Positions 30,524 through 38,977 of a DNA stretch of 64,000 bases are shown piece by piece. The notes under the pieces were generated by a model. The model saw only the letters and a program-made list of their open reading frames with translations, was not told the DNA's origin and did no database searches. The stretch lies in contig NZ_CP042913.1 of the NCBI RefSeq assembly GCF_008065115.1, positions 2,826,338 to 2,890,337 on the forward strand, written 5' to 3'. Position 1 is the stretch's first letter. Every line of letters starts with the position of its first letter. The stretch is from Bythopirellula goksoeyrii (GTDB taxonomy: Bacteria > Planctomycetota > Planctomycetia > Pirellulales > Lacipirellulaceae). The position numbers and the translations under genes are program-made.

Positions 30524-32050
30524 TCACGCGAATATCTCTGTACCCTTGAGCGCCGGCTCAGGAAATGGTTCTGCACAACGGGCACAAGTATCACGATTCC
30601 GCGGAACTTCCTGCCCGCAACTGGCACACTTCGCCACCGGCGAACCTCGGAAATGCAGCCAGTACGCCACCAGCCCCGGCACTCCTAATAGGAATACGAA
30701 CGTGGTCCACAAGATTCCTCCAGAAAGATAGTGCCGCTTGTGCCAACGCATCGCCTGCCACGCTGCAATCGTAGAGAGCAAGAGCACCGTCACACACGCG
30801 GGCCATGTTTCCCGCCAAGTGCGACTAATCGCAGGCTGATAAGAAAGTACTTCTCGAGAGTTCATAAGGGCAAAAGGTCGACCGATAAACTCATAAAAAC
30901 CCCATAAGGCGGGAACTGGTGCCGTTCCGGCCATCTGCCAGGCTTGGGTTCGCGGATTCGGTGGTACATAGCCCACTAGCTTAAGATTCTCGTTCCTGAC
31001 TTCGGTCCCAGCTTCGTCCAACCAAATTAACTCCAGCCTCGAACCTCGCTCCCAATGCCCGTGAATAAGTTGAATTAGCATTTGCCCATTTCCGAGGGAT
31101 AAGGCTCGCAAATCTGCCTGACGAAGTCTATCCGGAAGTGTGAAGACTTTCTTTGATTCTGCCGTTGGATTCCACACCTCAATCCGATCTGTATGTCTGA
31201 CAGCGAGCCGGCGAACTGTTTTGCGTCGCGATTCCTCTAACGCCTGCTCCAATTTGTCATTCTGTTTTTCTTCTCCTGCTAGTGACGGCAACGGTTCGGT
31301 TATCATTGTGATTGAAATAGCGTCGGAGGTTGTCTCGAAAATACTAAGTGTGCGTTCTCGCAAATCAATCCGCCAGATGTGATCATCATCGAGTAGAAAA
31401 ATGATCCAGTAGGGGGGAACTATTTCGGAGGAACCTCGCATATATCGAAACTGAGGGTTGGTACTGGGCGGTTCCATGTATCCGTTGCTCGCGAAATAAA
31501 AAGGTGAGTAGCCAGCAAGACCTCCTTGAAGGTTGAATAAATCTACGTTTTGTGGAAGTGTCTCATGAAATCCTTTGCGGTCAAAATATCCGATCAAGTG
31601 TTGGGACTGACTCTCATAACCAGCCAAATAGGCATGTCCTTCAAGTGATTTATCGCGTATCAAGTACCAATAGACTGCGGGATTTCCTGTGTCTGTCGTA
31701 CCGCCAATGCGCGACCGCCACTCGATCGGGTAAGAAAGCAGAGCAGGCTGCTTGGGGCGATTCTGCAATCCTTGGAAATAGAGGGAATTCTCTTCCTCTT
31801 GAAGCTCCACTTTCTTTCCATTCAGAGTTCGATAAGTTCTTTTTGCGTCGTAATTACCACCACTAGTTGTGACGATCAATACGGTACCATCTAAGGCTAC
31901 ATGCAAAGATTCATTGGCCTGGCGTTCCGAGCCTATCAGCCCACGCATTAACTGACCTCCGATGCCCCATAGAAAAGCCCATGCGATTGAGATACCTACT
32001 CCTACTACAATCGCAGACATGATCAAGGGCGTCTTGGATTCTCTCAACAT
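30524..32050 (-). CDS. Membrane protein with C-terminal zinc ribbon, last gene of the ABC operon
   Basis: A 508-residue protein: an N-terminal helix (about 10-30), a large outer or soluble part (40-400), two C-terminal helices (VTVLLLSTIAAWQAM, WTTFVFLLGVPGLVAYWL) and a final zinc ribbon with two Cys pairs (CASCG and CARCA). No enzyme motif is recognised. It begins 12 bp after the ABC permease stop, and the four genes GntR, ATPase, permease and this one are tightly packed. It is probably an accessory part of the transporter. Its end faces the DUF1559 gene, 33 bp away. Confidence 0.75.
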   Translation of the reverse strand: MLRESKTPLIMSAIVVGVGISIAWAFLWGIGGQLMRGLIGSERQANESLHVALDGTVLIVTTSGGNYDAKRTYRTLNGKKVELQEEENSLYFQGLQNRPKQPALLSYPIEWRSRIGGTTDTGNPAVYWYLIRDKSLEGHAYLAGYESQSQHLIGYFDRKGFHETLPQNVDLFNLQGGLAGYSPFYFASNGYMEPPSTNPQFRYMRGSSEIVPPYWIIFLLDDDHIWRIDLRERTLSIFETTSDAISITMITEPLPSLAGEEKQNDKLEQALEESRRKTVRRLAVRHTDRIEVWNPTAESKKVFTLPDRLRQADLRALSLGNGQMLIQLIHGHWERGSRLELIWLDEAGTEVRNENLKLVGYVPPNPRTQAWQMAGTAPVPALWGFYEFIGRPFALMNSREVLSYQPAISRTWRETWPACVTVLLLSTIAAWQAMRWHKRHYLSGGILWTTFVFLLGVPGLVAYWLHFRGSPVAKCASCGQEVPRNRDTCARCAEPFPEPALKGTEIFA

Positions 32051-32062
32051 GGATCATTTCCT

Positions 32063-32713
32063 CTAAAAGTCTCGCTCACCAGCGTAGTAGAAAATACTGA
32101 CCGTGAAACAGATCACCGATGCCAGCCAAATAATCGCCGACAACCACCACCAAGGCATCAGATGAACGGCATAGCCTGCAGCGATACCAGCGATGGCTGG
32201 AAGAAGTCGCGAACCAAACCACTGACCAGGTCGCATACCACTCAGGAAGGCTCCCAGGTACACAGGTATGATCGCCAGCCCCAGTTTCCAGGCAGGCAAT
32301 GTCATCGACCAGAAGTACGGAGTTGGTTGCGTCTCGGGCGTAGCCGCCCACCACCCATAAATGCCAATGAAGACTGCATTTAGGAGCAGCACCAAAACAG
32401 TACCCACGAGTAGCTTGACGATGAACACTATTTTGCGCGGTAATGGTCGATGCAACACAAAGAAAAACGTACCGTTATGCAATTCCCAGGCAGTCTGGCG
32501 GAAACCCAAGAGCAGTGCAAAGGCCCCCAAGCAGAGCGACTGACTAAAGGTTTGAGCGCCGGCCGAGAACGGAAAGTAGGTTTGTCCCGCATAGGTCCAA
32601 GGGAGCAACGCGACCCCAATTAGATCGAGAAATACATACCCCAATCCTAATACCGCCAAGGCAACGATCCCCAACGACTCACGCAGCTCCTTGATCGCTA
32701 GTGCTTTGAGCAT
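32063..32713 (-). CDS. ABC-2-type transporter membrane subunit
   Basis: A 216-residue membrane protein with six hydrophobic helices. The ATG at 32711-32713 follows a good GGAG ribosome site by 7 nt; a TTG 18 bp upstream is less likely. The gene overlaps the end of the ATPase gene by 35 bp, so translation is coupled and the two are partners. The product resembles the permeases of YtrA-regulated operons in Gram-positive bacteria. The substrate is unknown. Confidence 0.82.
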   Translation of the reverse strand: MLKALAIKELRESLGIVALAVLGLGYVFLDLIGVALLPWTYAGQTYFPFSAGAQTFSQSLCLGAFALLLGFRQTAWELHNGTFFFVLHRPLPRKIVFIVKLLVGTVLVLLLNAVFIGIYGWWAATPETQPTPYFWSMTLPAWKLGLAIIPVYLGAFLSGMRPGQWFGSRLLPAIAGIAAGYAVHLMPWWWLSAIIWLASVICFTVSIFYYAGERDF

Positions 32714-33641
32714 CGCGTTTCTCCTGTCCAAAGAGGGGTAGCGACCGGCGGCGGCCGCGAGTGTATTCGATAAAGGCTTCTTCTAGGTTCAAGTCGACGA
32801 CTTCGATGTTCCGCGGTCCGAGTGCCTCGATTGCCGACCGCTGAAGATCGTCGTAGCCTACCAATACGAGTTCCAATTGATTGCCCAGATTCCAGCTTTG
32901 TACGAGTCCCGGGCAAGCAAACCCCTCTGGGGCTGGACCCGTGAAATCGAGCACCAGTTTTTTCACCGACTCGCGGAACTGATCGGTAGGACAATCGACA
33001 CGTAAAACGCCATCGACCAGGATGCCGATGCGGTCAGCCACTCGTTCGACATCTCCTAGGATGTGTGAACTGAACAGGATTGTACGTCCCTCGCGATGAA
33101 TGATTTGAATCAAGGATTCGAGGAAATCTCGCCGGACTACGGTATCAAGCCCCAGGGTAGGATCGTCGAGGATCAACAACTCAGGCTCAGGGGCGACTGC
33201 CAGCGCCAGTGACACCTGCGCCCGCTGTCCGCAGGAGAGCCGCCTTAGTTTTCGCTTCGTCGGTAGTTCAAAGTGATCGAGAATCTGTTCGACGAGCGTG
33301 TCATTCCAGAGGGGATAAAATGCTCGCGTAAACCGCACCGCTTCCCCGATGGTCATCCAGTTGTATAGCGGATGGCCTTCAGCGATGTACGCAATCCGCG
33401 CGCGGGTTTCAGGCGTAATCTCAGCGACCGGTTCACCCAAGAGCTCCGCCGTGCCGCTGTCGGGCTGGACCATGCCCATCAGCATCTTGATCGTGGTACT
33501 TTTACCTGCCCCATTCCGGCCGAGGAATCCATAGACTTGTCCCCGCTGGACCCGCAGGTTGAGTGAATCGACCACTCGCTGCGAGCCGTAGTGTTTTGTC
33601 AGACGATGGGTGCGAATCGCATCAGATGTCTCTTTAGGCAT
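32679..33641 (-). CDS. ABC transporter ATP-binding protein
   Basis: A 320-residue ATPase. The Walker A is GRNGAGKSTTIK (about 39-50), the Q-loop lies in AEGHPLYN, the signature is LSCGQRAQVSLA, and the Walker B is LLILDDPTLGLD, followed by an H-loop (SSHIL). About 100 residues after the core form an accessory C-terminal domain as in ABC-2 exporters. The ATG overlaps the GntR gene's stop by one base and its 3' end overlaps the permease gene. Presumably it powers export by the permease just downstream. Confidence 0.95.
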   Translation of the reverse strand: MPKETSDAIRTHRLTKHYGSQRVVDSLNLRVQRGQVYGFLGRNGAGKSTTIKMLMGMVQPDSGTAELLGEPVAEITPETRARIAYIAEGHPLYNWMTIGEAVRFTRAFYPLWNDTLVEQILDHFELPTKRKLRRLSCGQRAQVSLALAVAPEPELLILDDPTLGLDTVVRRDFLESLIQIIHREGRTILFSSHILGDVERVADRIGILVDGVLRVDCPTDQFRESVKKLVLDFTGPAPEGFACPGLVQSWNLGNQLELVLVGYDDLQRSAIEALGPRNIEVVDLNLEEAFIEYTRGRRRSLPLFGQEKRDAQSTSDQGAA

Positions 33642-34042
33642 TATGAGGGATTCTCCTCGACAGAAAACGTAAATCGCTCCTGCCGTTTGTGGATGAGCTG
33701 AAGGAGTTCCTCGGCAGAAAAACCGAGATGGACCGCTTCGACAAAAAGTTGGTCGAGATGTTCTTCGAGTTGTTTTTGCCTGGCCCGCTTGGTGAGATCA
33801 TTTCGCGGCTCGGCGACAAACACGCCGCGCCCCTGTTGAGTGACCAGCGTCCCCTCGCGTTCTAGCTCGGTATAGGCCCGGGCAACCGTGTTTGGATTCA
33901 CCACCAGTTCCCGCGATAATTGACGCACCGAGGGGAGCCGATCCCCAGGCTGGATACGACCCCTGGCCACGGCCGCGCGGACCTGATCGGTCAACTGGCG
34001 GTAAATCGGGGTCCGACTGGCTGTATCGCATTGGAATTGCAT
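33641..34042 (-). CDS. GntR-family regulator, YtrA subfamily
   Basis: At 133 residues it has a winged helix-turn-helix (about 10-80: PIYRQLTDQVRAAVARGRI, GDRLPSVRQLSRELVVNPNT, YTELEREGTLV) and then only a short helical tail. This is the mark of the YtrA group rather than of FadR, HutC or MocR types. It heads the ABC operon. Ten bp before its start codon is an inverted repeat ACTGTA-N13-TACAGT, equal in spacing to the published B. subtilis YtrA site AGTGTA-N13-TACACT. Autorepression is therefore very likely. The inducing signal is unknown. Confidence 0.93.
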   Translation of the reverse strand: MQFQCDTASRTPIYRQLTDQVRAAVARGRIQPGDRLPSVRQLSRELVVNPNTVARAYTELEREGTLVTQQGRGVFVAEPRNDLTKRARQKQLEEHLDQLFVEAVHLGFSAEELLQLIHKRQERFTFSVEENPS

Positions 34043-34051
34043 GAGTGCCTC

Positions 34052-34076
34052 ACTGTATTATTTGTATTAGTACAGT
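34052..34076. promoter_or_regulatory. Putative YtrA-type operator
   Basis: ACTGTA (34052-34057) and TACAGT (34071-34076) are exact complements 13 bp apart. With the next three bases of each arm (TTA/TAG) the dyad reaches 8 of 9 matches. It lies directly before the GntR gene start and would cover or flank its promoter. Confidence 0.7.
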
Positions 34077-34119
34077 CGTGACACGTCAATACCTCTTTTT
34101 TGAGAAAGCATCGTCGACG

Positions 34120-34815
34120 CTAAAATTTCACCCCAATCGCCTTGCACAAGAATGCCATATATGGCTTCGTGGTACGAAACACCGCGATCATATCCTGCAC
34201 TATTGTCGGCTGCAGCAAGTCCTCATGATCCCAACTGCAAAGAGCAATGTGATCCTTCCGCTTCAAATCCTCTAAGAGCGGGTGATCGGCCTCGTATCCC
34301 CGGGGTGGCCGCTTGAGGCTCTCGCCTCCTAGTTCAAACTGAGCCCGGAAAGCCTTGTTACCCTTGACCCGTTTCCATGCGGTTTGCTCGTCGTCAATCG
34401 CCTCGCGGATATTGCTGAGTGTTTCTGAATCGGGATGCCACACTCCCGCACCGAGAAACACTTCCCGCGGATCAACATGGAAGTAGAAACCCGGGGCATG
34501 AACATCTTTTCCTGCTACATGGCGAAAATGGATCCCCAAATTCGTCTTGTAGGGCTTCTTGTCTTTCGAAAACCTCAAATCGCGATGAATCCGCATGAGC
34601 GATCCGCCGGCCTTTTTCGGTATTGCAGCGAAATGCGGCGAGAGCTTCATAAGCGGCCCGGCCATCGCCGCAATGAACTCGAGTGCAGGCCCGCGAACCG
34701 AGTCTTCATACCGCTGGCGATTTGCCTCGAACCACGTGCGATTGTTGTGGCGAGAAAGTTCGCCGAGAAACTTTACCAAGTCCGCAGGGAAACCCTGAAA
34801 GGAATGTTTTGCCAT
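34120..34815 (-). CDS. DUF2461 family protein
   Basis: A 231-residue soluble protein of the DUF2461 (TIGR02453) family. It has FLGELSRHNNRTWFEANRQRY near the start, then RIHRDLRFSKDKKPYKTNL and GFYFHVDP in the middle, all characteristic. Length is normal for the family, whose biochemical role is not established. It stands alone: the GntR operon lies downstream on the same strand after 77 bp, and the upstream region has palindromic repeats. Confidence 0.9.
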   Translation of the reverse strand: MAKHSFQGFPADLVKFLGELSRHNNRTWFEANRQRYEDSVRGPALEFIAAMAGPLMKLSPHFAAIPKKAGGSLMRIHRDLRFSKDKKPYKTNLGIHFRHVAGKDVHAPGFYFHVDPREVFLGAGVWHPDSETLSNIREAIDDEQTAWKRVKGNKAFRAQFELGGESLKRPPRGYEADHPLLEDLKRKDHIALCSWDHEDLLQPTIVQDMIAVFRTTKPYMAFLCKAIGVKF

Positions 34816-35134
34816 TTTTAGTGGTCCTTTTGTCTTCTCGTGCCTAGGCTCAGCCTAGTTACGCGATGGATTCGAGGCTCCGCCTCCTTCTTTTTCACAC
34901 CTTCAAGCCACGTTGTAGGCGGGCTGCTTTCCCAGAGATGGTACCTGTTGGGCATAGCATTCTCAGGCAGTGCCTGGGAACAAGTCGATTTGACGCTGGA
35001 GAGTTTACCTCACAGACGTCGATACCAATACTACAACCCTCCCGACCGTATGGAAGCGCGCCGGTAGAGTTTACCCCACCCGCACCCTCTGGTGCCACAA
35101 CCAGCACAGTCTTCAAAGCTTAACAGGTCCAAGG
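34816..35134. repeat. Gene-free stretch with three short palindromes
   Basis: No plausible gene lies here. Three hairpins stand out: CTAGGCT-C-AGCCTAG (34844-34858), GAGGC-TCC-GCCTC (34874-34886) and CAGGCA-G-TGCCTG (34964-34976). Short frames across them encode repeat-like peptides and are not credible. The mix of several palindromes in about 130 bp resembles compound extragenic repeats of planctomycete genomes. Promoters for both neighbours must lie here also. Confidence 0.55.
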
Positions 35135-36058
35135 ATGGACACTCGCCAACGCAACCAAATGCTTGCGCTCACCTTGCTTACTTTTTCGGTAGGTTGCGGC
35201 CTCAATACGGCTGTCCTGCAGAAAGGTGGTAACGGTCGGTGCGGCGTCTTATTGAATTACTCTTGCGGGGCCAATCCGTGCGATCCCATCGATCCGTCGA
35301 AGCCGACGATTGTCATCACGCATGGCTGGAACCCATTGCCAAACAAGATCCATACGACGTTTGGCTCATCCAGTGCACAGGCCCTCCGATGCCGTTGCGG
35401 CGACAGCTACAACATTCTCAGTTGGGACTGGAATGCCGTAAAGATCTCCACCTTTAAGGACGAGCCCCAGCGTGTGGGACGACAACAAGGACGCATGTTG
35501 GCTTGTGCCCTCCGAGCACGCGGCGTAAATCCCCGCTGCACACAGATAATCGCCCATAGCCTCGGCACACTTGCTGCCGCACAAACTGCTTGTTGCATGA
35601 GCGATCAAGGACCTTTTGCCCAATTGACGTTGCTCGACCCACCAACTGGCATGCACGATGAGATCTTCTGTAAACTGGCCGTCTCCCACCATGCGCGGAT
35701 CGTCGAGAATTACTGGGCCCCCGGCATCAGTGGCTACGGTGAAGAAGTCTGCTGCCCGGGAGTTAGGAACTACTGTGTTGAGGGGGACCACCCAGTGCTC
35801 GGCATCGTTGACCTGAGCATCTCCAACCACGTCGGCGTCATGCGTTGGTACTACGACACGATGCGTTGCCCCAACATGCCCTGTGGCTTTCAAAACAGCG
35901 TTTTCGTGAACTGTTGTGGATGTGAACACTGTGTCTGCCCCGGGTGCGTGCAGGGTGAACGGACAGCCGTTCCCACGGAGCCTCCCGTCCCTCCAAGCGA
36001 CTATCAACCAGACTTGGCCGAGGTAGAGATTCTTGAAGGAAGCGATCTGCTGAACTAA
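35135..36058 (+). CDS. Cys-rich alpha/beta-hydrolase (lipase-like), probable lipoprotein
   Basis: A 307-residue protein with a hydrophobic start (LALTLLTFSVGCG) in which the Cys could be lipidated, though Ser at -3 is unusual. The alpha/beta-hydrolase marks are VITHGW (oxyanion strand), IIAHSLGT with the nucleophile Ser, LLDPP for the acid and SNHVGV for the His, similar to pancreatic-lipase-like proteins. It is unusually rich in Cys (GCEHCVCPGC, VNCCGC), which points to disulfides or metal binding outside the cytoplasm. Its last 4 bp overlap the toxin gene on the other strand. The substrate is unknown. Confidence 0.78.
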   Translation: MDTRQRNQMLALTLLTFSVGCGLNTAVLQKGGNGRCGVLLNYSCGANPCDPIDPSKPTIVITHGWNPLPNKIHTTFGSSSAQALRCRCGDSYNILSWDWNAVKISTFKDEPQRVGRQQGRMLACALRARGVNPRCTQIIAHSLGTLAAAQTACCMSDQGPFAQLTLLDPPTGMHDEIFCKLAVSHHARIVENYWAPGISGYGEEVCCPGVRNYCVEGDHPVLGIVDLSISNHVGVMRWYYDTMRCPNMPCGFQNSVFVNCCGCEHCVCPGCVQGERTAVPTEPPVPPSDYQPDLAEVEILEGSDLLN

Positions 36059-36369
36059 TGATCCTTCAGTGGTGCCTGGCCCGGCCCACGCAAGCGATAG
36101 ATCGTCACCTGGTCTTCATCTACCCGAAATAGGAGCCGATAGGTAAGCCCACTGCGAGTTCTAAACAGAAGTTGCCGCAGTGCGAAATCGAAGTGATTGC
36201 TCTCTTCAGCTAATCCGTAGATTTGCGGATCCTTTTCGAGTCGTGTGAGGGCTGCTTCATATGCAGCCTCCCAACTCTCGGCACTTTGAGGTGAGCGATC
36301 ATGTATGTAATCAAAGATTCGTCTACGCTCTTGAGCTGCGACAGGGAGGATCCGTACAGTGTAGCTCAA
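36055..36369 (-). CDS. RelE/ParE-type toxin
   Basis: A 104-residue protein of the RelE/ParE fold. It has an N-terminal helix pair (AAQERRRIFDYIHDRSPQSAE), a central strand with LRQLLFRTRSGLTYRLLF and a final strand VTIYRLRGPG. The start is TTG (36367-36369), overlapping the stop of the upstream gene as TTGA, which is typical of coupled toxin-antitoxin pairs. Whether it cuts mRNA (RelE) or targets gyrase (ParE) cannot be decided. Its tail overlaps the lipase-like gene by 4 bp. Confidence 0.85.
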   Translation of the reverse strand: MSYTVRILPVAAQERRRIFDYIHDRSPQSAESWEAAYEAALTRLEKDPQIYGLAEESNHFDFALRQLLFRTRSGLTYRLLFRVDEDQVTIYRLRGPGQAPLKDH

Positions 36370-36608
36370 GCCTTTTTTCCTGCTGAGCGTTCCGCTCGGA
36401 AATTTGCAAGCTCCGTGCGGGCTAACTCACCACGGTGACCCGATTCATATTCTGCATGTGCTTCTTGAATCGCTAGAAGGTCTTCACCGCCGTGTCGCTC
36501 TTGCCACCAGCGATCATAGATAACGTCGAGCGAAATGTCGTCACCTTCCCGCTTAGTTATGGTCAGTGCGAAAGCGGCAAAATCGTTAATTTGATCGATA
36601 GTTGACAT
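36366..36608 (-). CDS. Putative antitoxin partner of the RelE/ParE toxin
   Basis: An 80-residue acidic protein directly upstream of the toxin gene and overlapping it by 4 bp. It contains DDISLDVIYDRWWQERHGGE and a charged C-terminal helix. It does not show a clear ribbon-helix-helix, Xre or PHD domain, so the antitoxin role rests on position and size. The start is an ATG at 36606-36608. Confidence 0.7.
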   Translation of the reverse strand: MSTIDQINDFAAFALTITKREGDDISLDVIYDRWWQERHGGEDLLAIQEAHAEYESGHRGELARTELANFRAERSAGKKA

Positions 36609-36965
36609 AATACAAGTCTAATATTGAGCTAAATGTGCGTCAAACTGCGATCATTGCAAGTTGCTGGAAATTTTTGTTGTCAGTGAAGCCCCGGTAAACT
36701 AATCCTTGTTGGAGCACCTTCTCATGTGTGTGCCAAAGTAGCAGTTTCATGGTTCAACTATTATCTTGCTGCTGGTTCGCCGCGCCAACAAAAAAAGGTC
36801 AGGGCAAGTCGATCCGTCGTCTTGCCCTGACCTCTATCCTGAAGCAAAACACGGCTGTGTTTCGCCCTCCCGTTTGTATTGATAGTATCGGCTAACTCAC
36901 CCTGCGGACTGTAGACCAATTCTGCCGATACCGCGGTGCTGGCAGTCTATGATGCGACCAGATTT
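36609..36965. other. Intergenic stretch
   Basis: 357 bp with no credible gene. It holds the strong hairpin terminator at 36790-36833 and a smaller hairpin AAACAC/GTGTTT near 36846-36861. The toxin-antitoxin promoter presumably lies at the left end. No other structure was seen. Confidence 0.5.
36790..36833 (-). terminator. Rho-independent terminator for the ABC-2 permease gene
   Basis: On the minus strand, AGGTCAGGGCAAG pairs with CTTGCCCTGACCT in a perfect 13-bp stem with a 12-nt loop, followed by seven T. The stop of the permease gene is about 130 nt upstream. This is the clearest terminator in the window. Confidence 0.8.
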
Positions 36966-38429
36966 CTATGCCAAATCGCGGTCTTCGAAGAATAGCAATG
37001 CGAGCAGCATGGCAGCGGCGCAGTAGAGCAGGCTGTAGAGCAGGGCTAGCAGCAAATACTCCGAAGGAACGGACGAAGCGCCAGCAATCGCGCCTTCGAT
37101 TTCGTAGTGGTCGAGTACTGGGAGGACAATTGATATGAGCCGTCCGATAAACTTAACGAATACAATTTCTCCAGCGGAAGATTTCACGATCAACGGACCG
37201 AGGTGGCCGAGAACGTAGATTGAGCCGCAGATAATCAAGTTGGGGAGCATAGCCAACCGTGTTGAGATCGCCACACTGATAGCGGCCATGACCACGGCTT
37301 CGTAGAAGGCCAAGATCAATCCTGGAATAATGCGAACCACCTCGATGAAGCAGTCGTTCCAGATGGGTGTCGTCTTTGCCGATTCGCGGGCGTCGTAGAC
37401 GACTTTGTAGGAGACGGTCAGGAGGAATACTGTTCCCAGGATGAGAAACATAAGTAGAATTGGCCAAACAATGCCGAGAAACTTGCCGAGAATGAACTGG
37501 CGGCGGCTTACTGGTTTGGAAAGTACTGTGAGCGCAGTACGGCCCTCGATCTCGTCTGCGACTGACACACTTGCGGTCCAAAGGGCAAAGATGATGGCCA
37601 GGACTTTGATGGTCGCCATGCCGGAGGTTTTGAGCATCTTTACGTCTTCGCCAAAGGTGTTGTAGGGCACATAGACATACAGCACCAAGGCAGCGATTCC
37701 AATTAAGATTAGCAGCAAGAAGAGCGGCTGGGAGATTGCTTCTTTCGAGGTAGCGGACGCGATGATTGCGGCCTTGGGAGCGAGGAGAGTAATCAGCAGA
37801 TACCCGAGATACAATCCTATTACGCTTAACGCTGCCAAGGGGAGATAGTGGACTTCTGGCATGGCAACATCGCTGGTGATGATTGCTGTCATCTTACTGG
37901 GTAGATCGGTTTCATTGGTGAAATAAAGAGTATCTACTTCGTCTTCGAAGCCACGTGGCAAGCTGCTGCCAGGGGACCATTGATAAAGTTGATTACCTTC
38001 GATCTGCAGTACGGGTTCTATGTAACCCTTGCCCTTTTCGACGTTGATTGCCAAGTCTTGATCGCTGTCAAAAGAGTATTCTTGGAGTTCATCAGGCCGG
38101 AAAGAGATTTCAATTGGGTAGTCTGGCGTATTAGCTGGTATCGTTTCGGTGATCTCAACTTGGCCTACGTCAGTAAGTCGCTTGAGTGAGTTGACCAACT
38201 CACTGGGATCCATGGTTGGCGTAGCCAACAGGGCCAAGAATCCCAAAGCCGCCAAGGTGTAGGTTACTGGCAGGAGAATGCCTTCCCGGACAGAATTCCC
38301 CACGGCAATCGCAGCGCGGCGATTCACAAGGTAGAGAATTCCCCAAAGAACGATCAGAATTGCCAGTCCAGCAGTGGTGCCCAGTGAGAGTAGCCAGATT
38401 GGTTTGAGCCAGATGGAGAGATTCGACAT
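36966..38429 (-). CDS. ABC-2-type transporter permease, planctomycete type
   Basis: A 487-residue membrane protein. Helices lie at about 14-34 and 52-68. A region of about 120 residues outside the membrane (80-200, acidic, beta-rich) follows. Six or more further helices fill 200-480 (ALSVIGLYLGYLLITLLAP, LLLILIGIAALVLYVYVP, ILLMFLILGTVFLLTV). Middle motifs EIEGRTALTVLSKPVSRRQFILGKF match ABC-2 permeases. No ATPase gene is next to it, so the energy partner is encoded elsewhere. A perfect terminator follows the stop. Confidence 0.85.
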   Translation of the reverse strand: MSNLSIWLKPIWLLSLGTTAGLAILIVLWGILYLVNRRAAIAVGNSVREGILLPVTYTLAALGFLALLATPTMDPSELVNSLKRLTDVGQVEITETIPANTPDYPIEISFRPDELQEYSFDSDQDLAINVEKGKGYIEPVLQIEGNQLYQWSPGSSLPRGFEDEVDTLYFTNETDLPSKMTAIITSDVAMPEVHYLPLAALSVIGLYLGYLLITLLAPKAAIIASATSKEAISQPLFLLLILIGIAALVLYVYVPYNTFGEDVKMLKTSGMATIKVLAIIFALWTASVSVADEIEGRTALTVLSKPVSRRQFILGKFLGIVWPILLMFLILGTVFLLTVSYKVVYDARESAKTTPIWNDCFIEVVRIIPGLILAFYEAVVMAAISVAISTRLAMLPNLIICGSIYVLGHLGPLIVKSSAGEIVFVKFIGRLISIVLPVLDHYEIEGAIAGASSVPSEYLLLALLYSLLYCAAAMLLALLFFEDRDLA

Positions 38430-38491
38430 AGAGTTGCCAACTAAGCTAGATGAATGTAAGTGTTATGGGACGAAACTAGGTATAAATACGA

Positions 38492-38767
38492 CTAATGGCG
38501 AATGCGAAATGTGTGGAATTCTCCGGTGGGAGGACGTCGGTCGACAGCAGTGCTACGAATGCAATTAGCTAGTCGTTCGTCGATCGCTTGCAAAAATGCC
38601 TGCAATTCTTCGGTCGTTCCTTCGACATTCAGTTCCACTCGACCGTCGGGAAGGTTCTGCACAAAACCGGTGACAGCATAATTGTTGGCTATTTTCCTCG
38701 TTGTGTAGCGGAAACCTACTCCCTGCACTCGGCCAGAATAGAAGACTTGGCGCCTTTCGAGGTCCAT
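38492..38767 (-). CDS. acyP: Acylphosphatase
   Basis: The 91-residue sequence covers the whole family. It hydrolyses acyl phosphates such as acetyl or carbamoyl phosphate. The phosphate cradle with the essential Arg is VQGVGFRYT, and the catalytic Asn is in GFVQNLPDGRVE. It stands alone, 62 bp before the ABC-2 permease on the same strand. The family is certain. Confidence 0.95.
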   Translation of the reverse strand: MDLERRQVFYSGRVQGVGFRYTTRKIANNYAVTGFVQNLPDGRVELNVEGTTEELQAFLQAIDERLANCIRSTAVDRRPPTGEFHTFRIRH

Positions 38768-38977
38768 CTATCCATTCCTTTTCTGCACTCACGCCTTCTC
38801 ATATTGAGAACTGCAAACATTCTAATATAGCTAGCGGAGGGGGCTTGTTCCAGGCTTGGCTGAAATACGTCAGGCTCAGGCTATAGGGATTCCAGGTTGC
38901 AACCTAGGTTCCCGTCTAGAGATAGAGGCTAAGGCCATCTTGACCCTCTACACAGGGTTTCGTAGCCTCAGCGAACC

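Noticed and set aside
35366-36007. 213-residue frame antisense to the lipase-like gene
   Set aside because: The plus strand has a hydrolase triad and a signal segment; this frame has no pattern.
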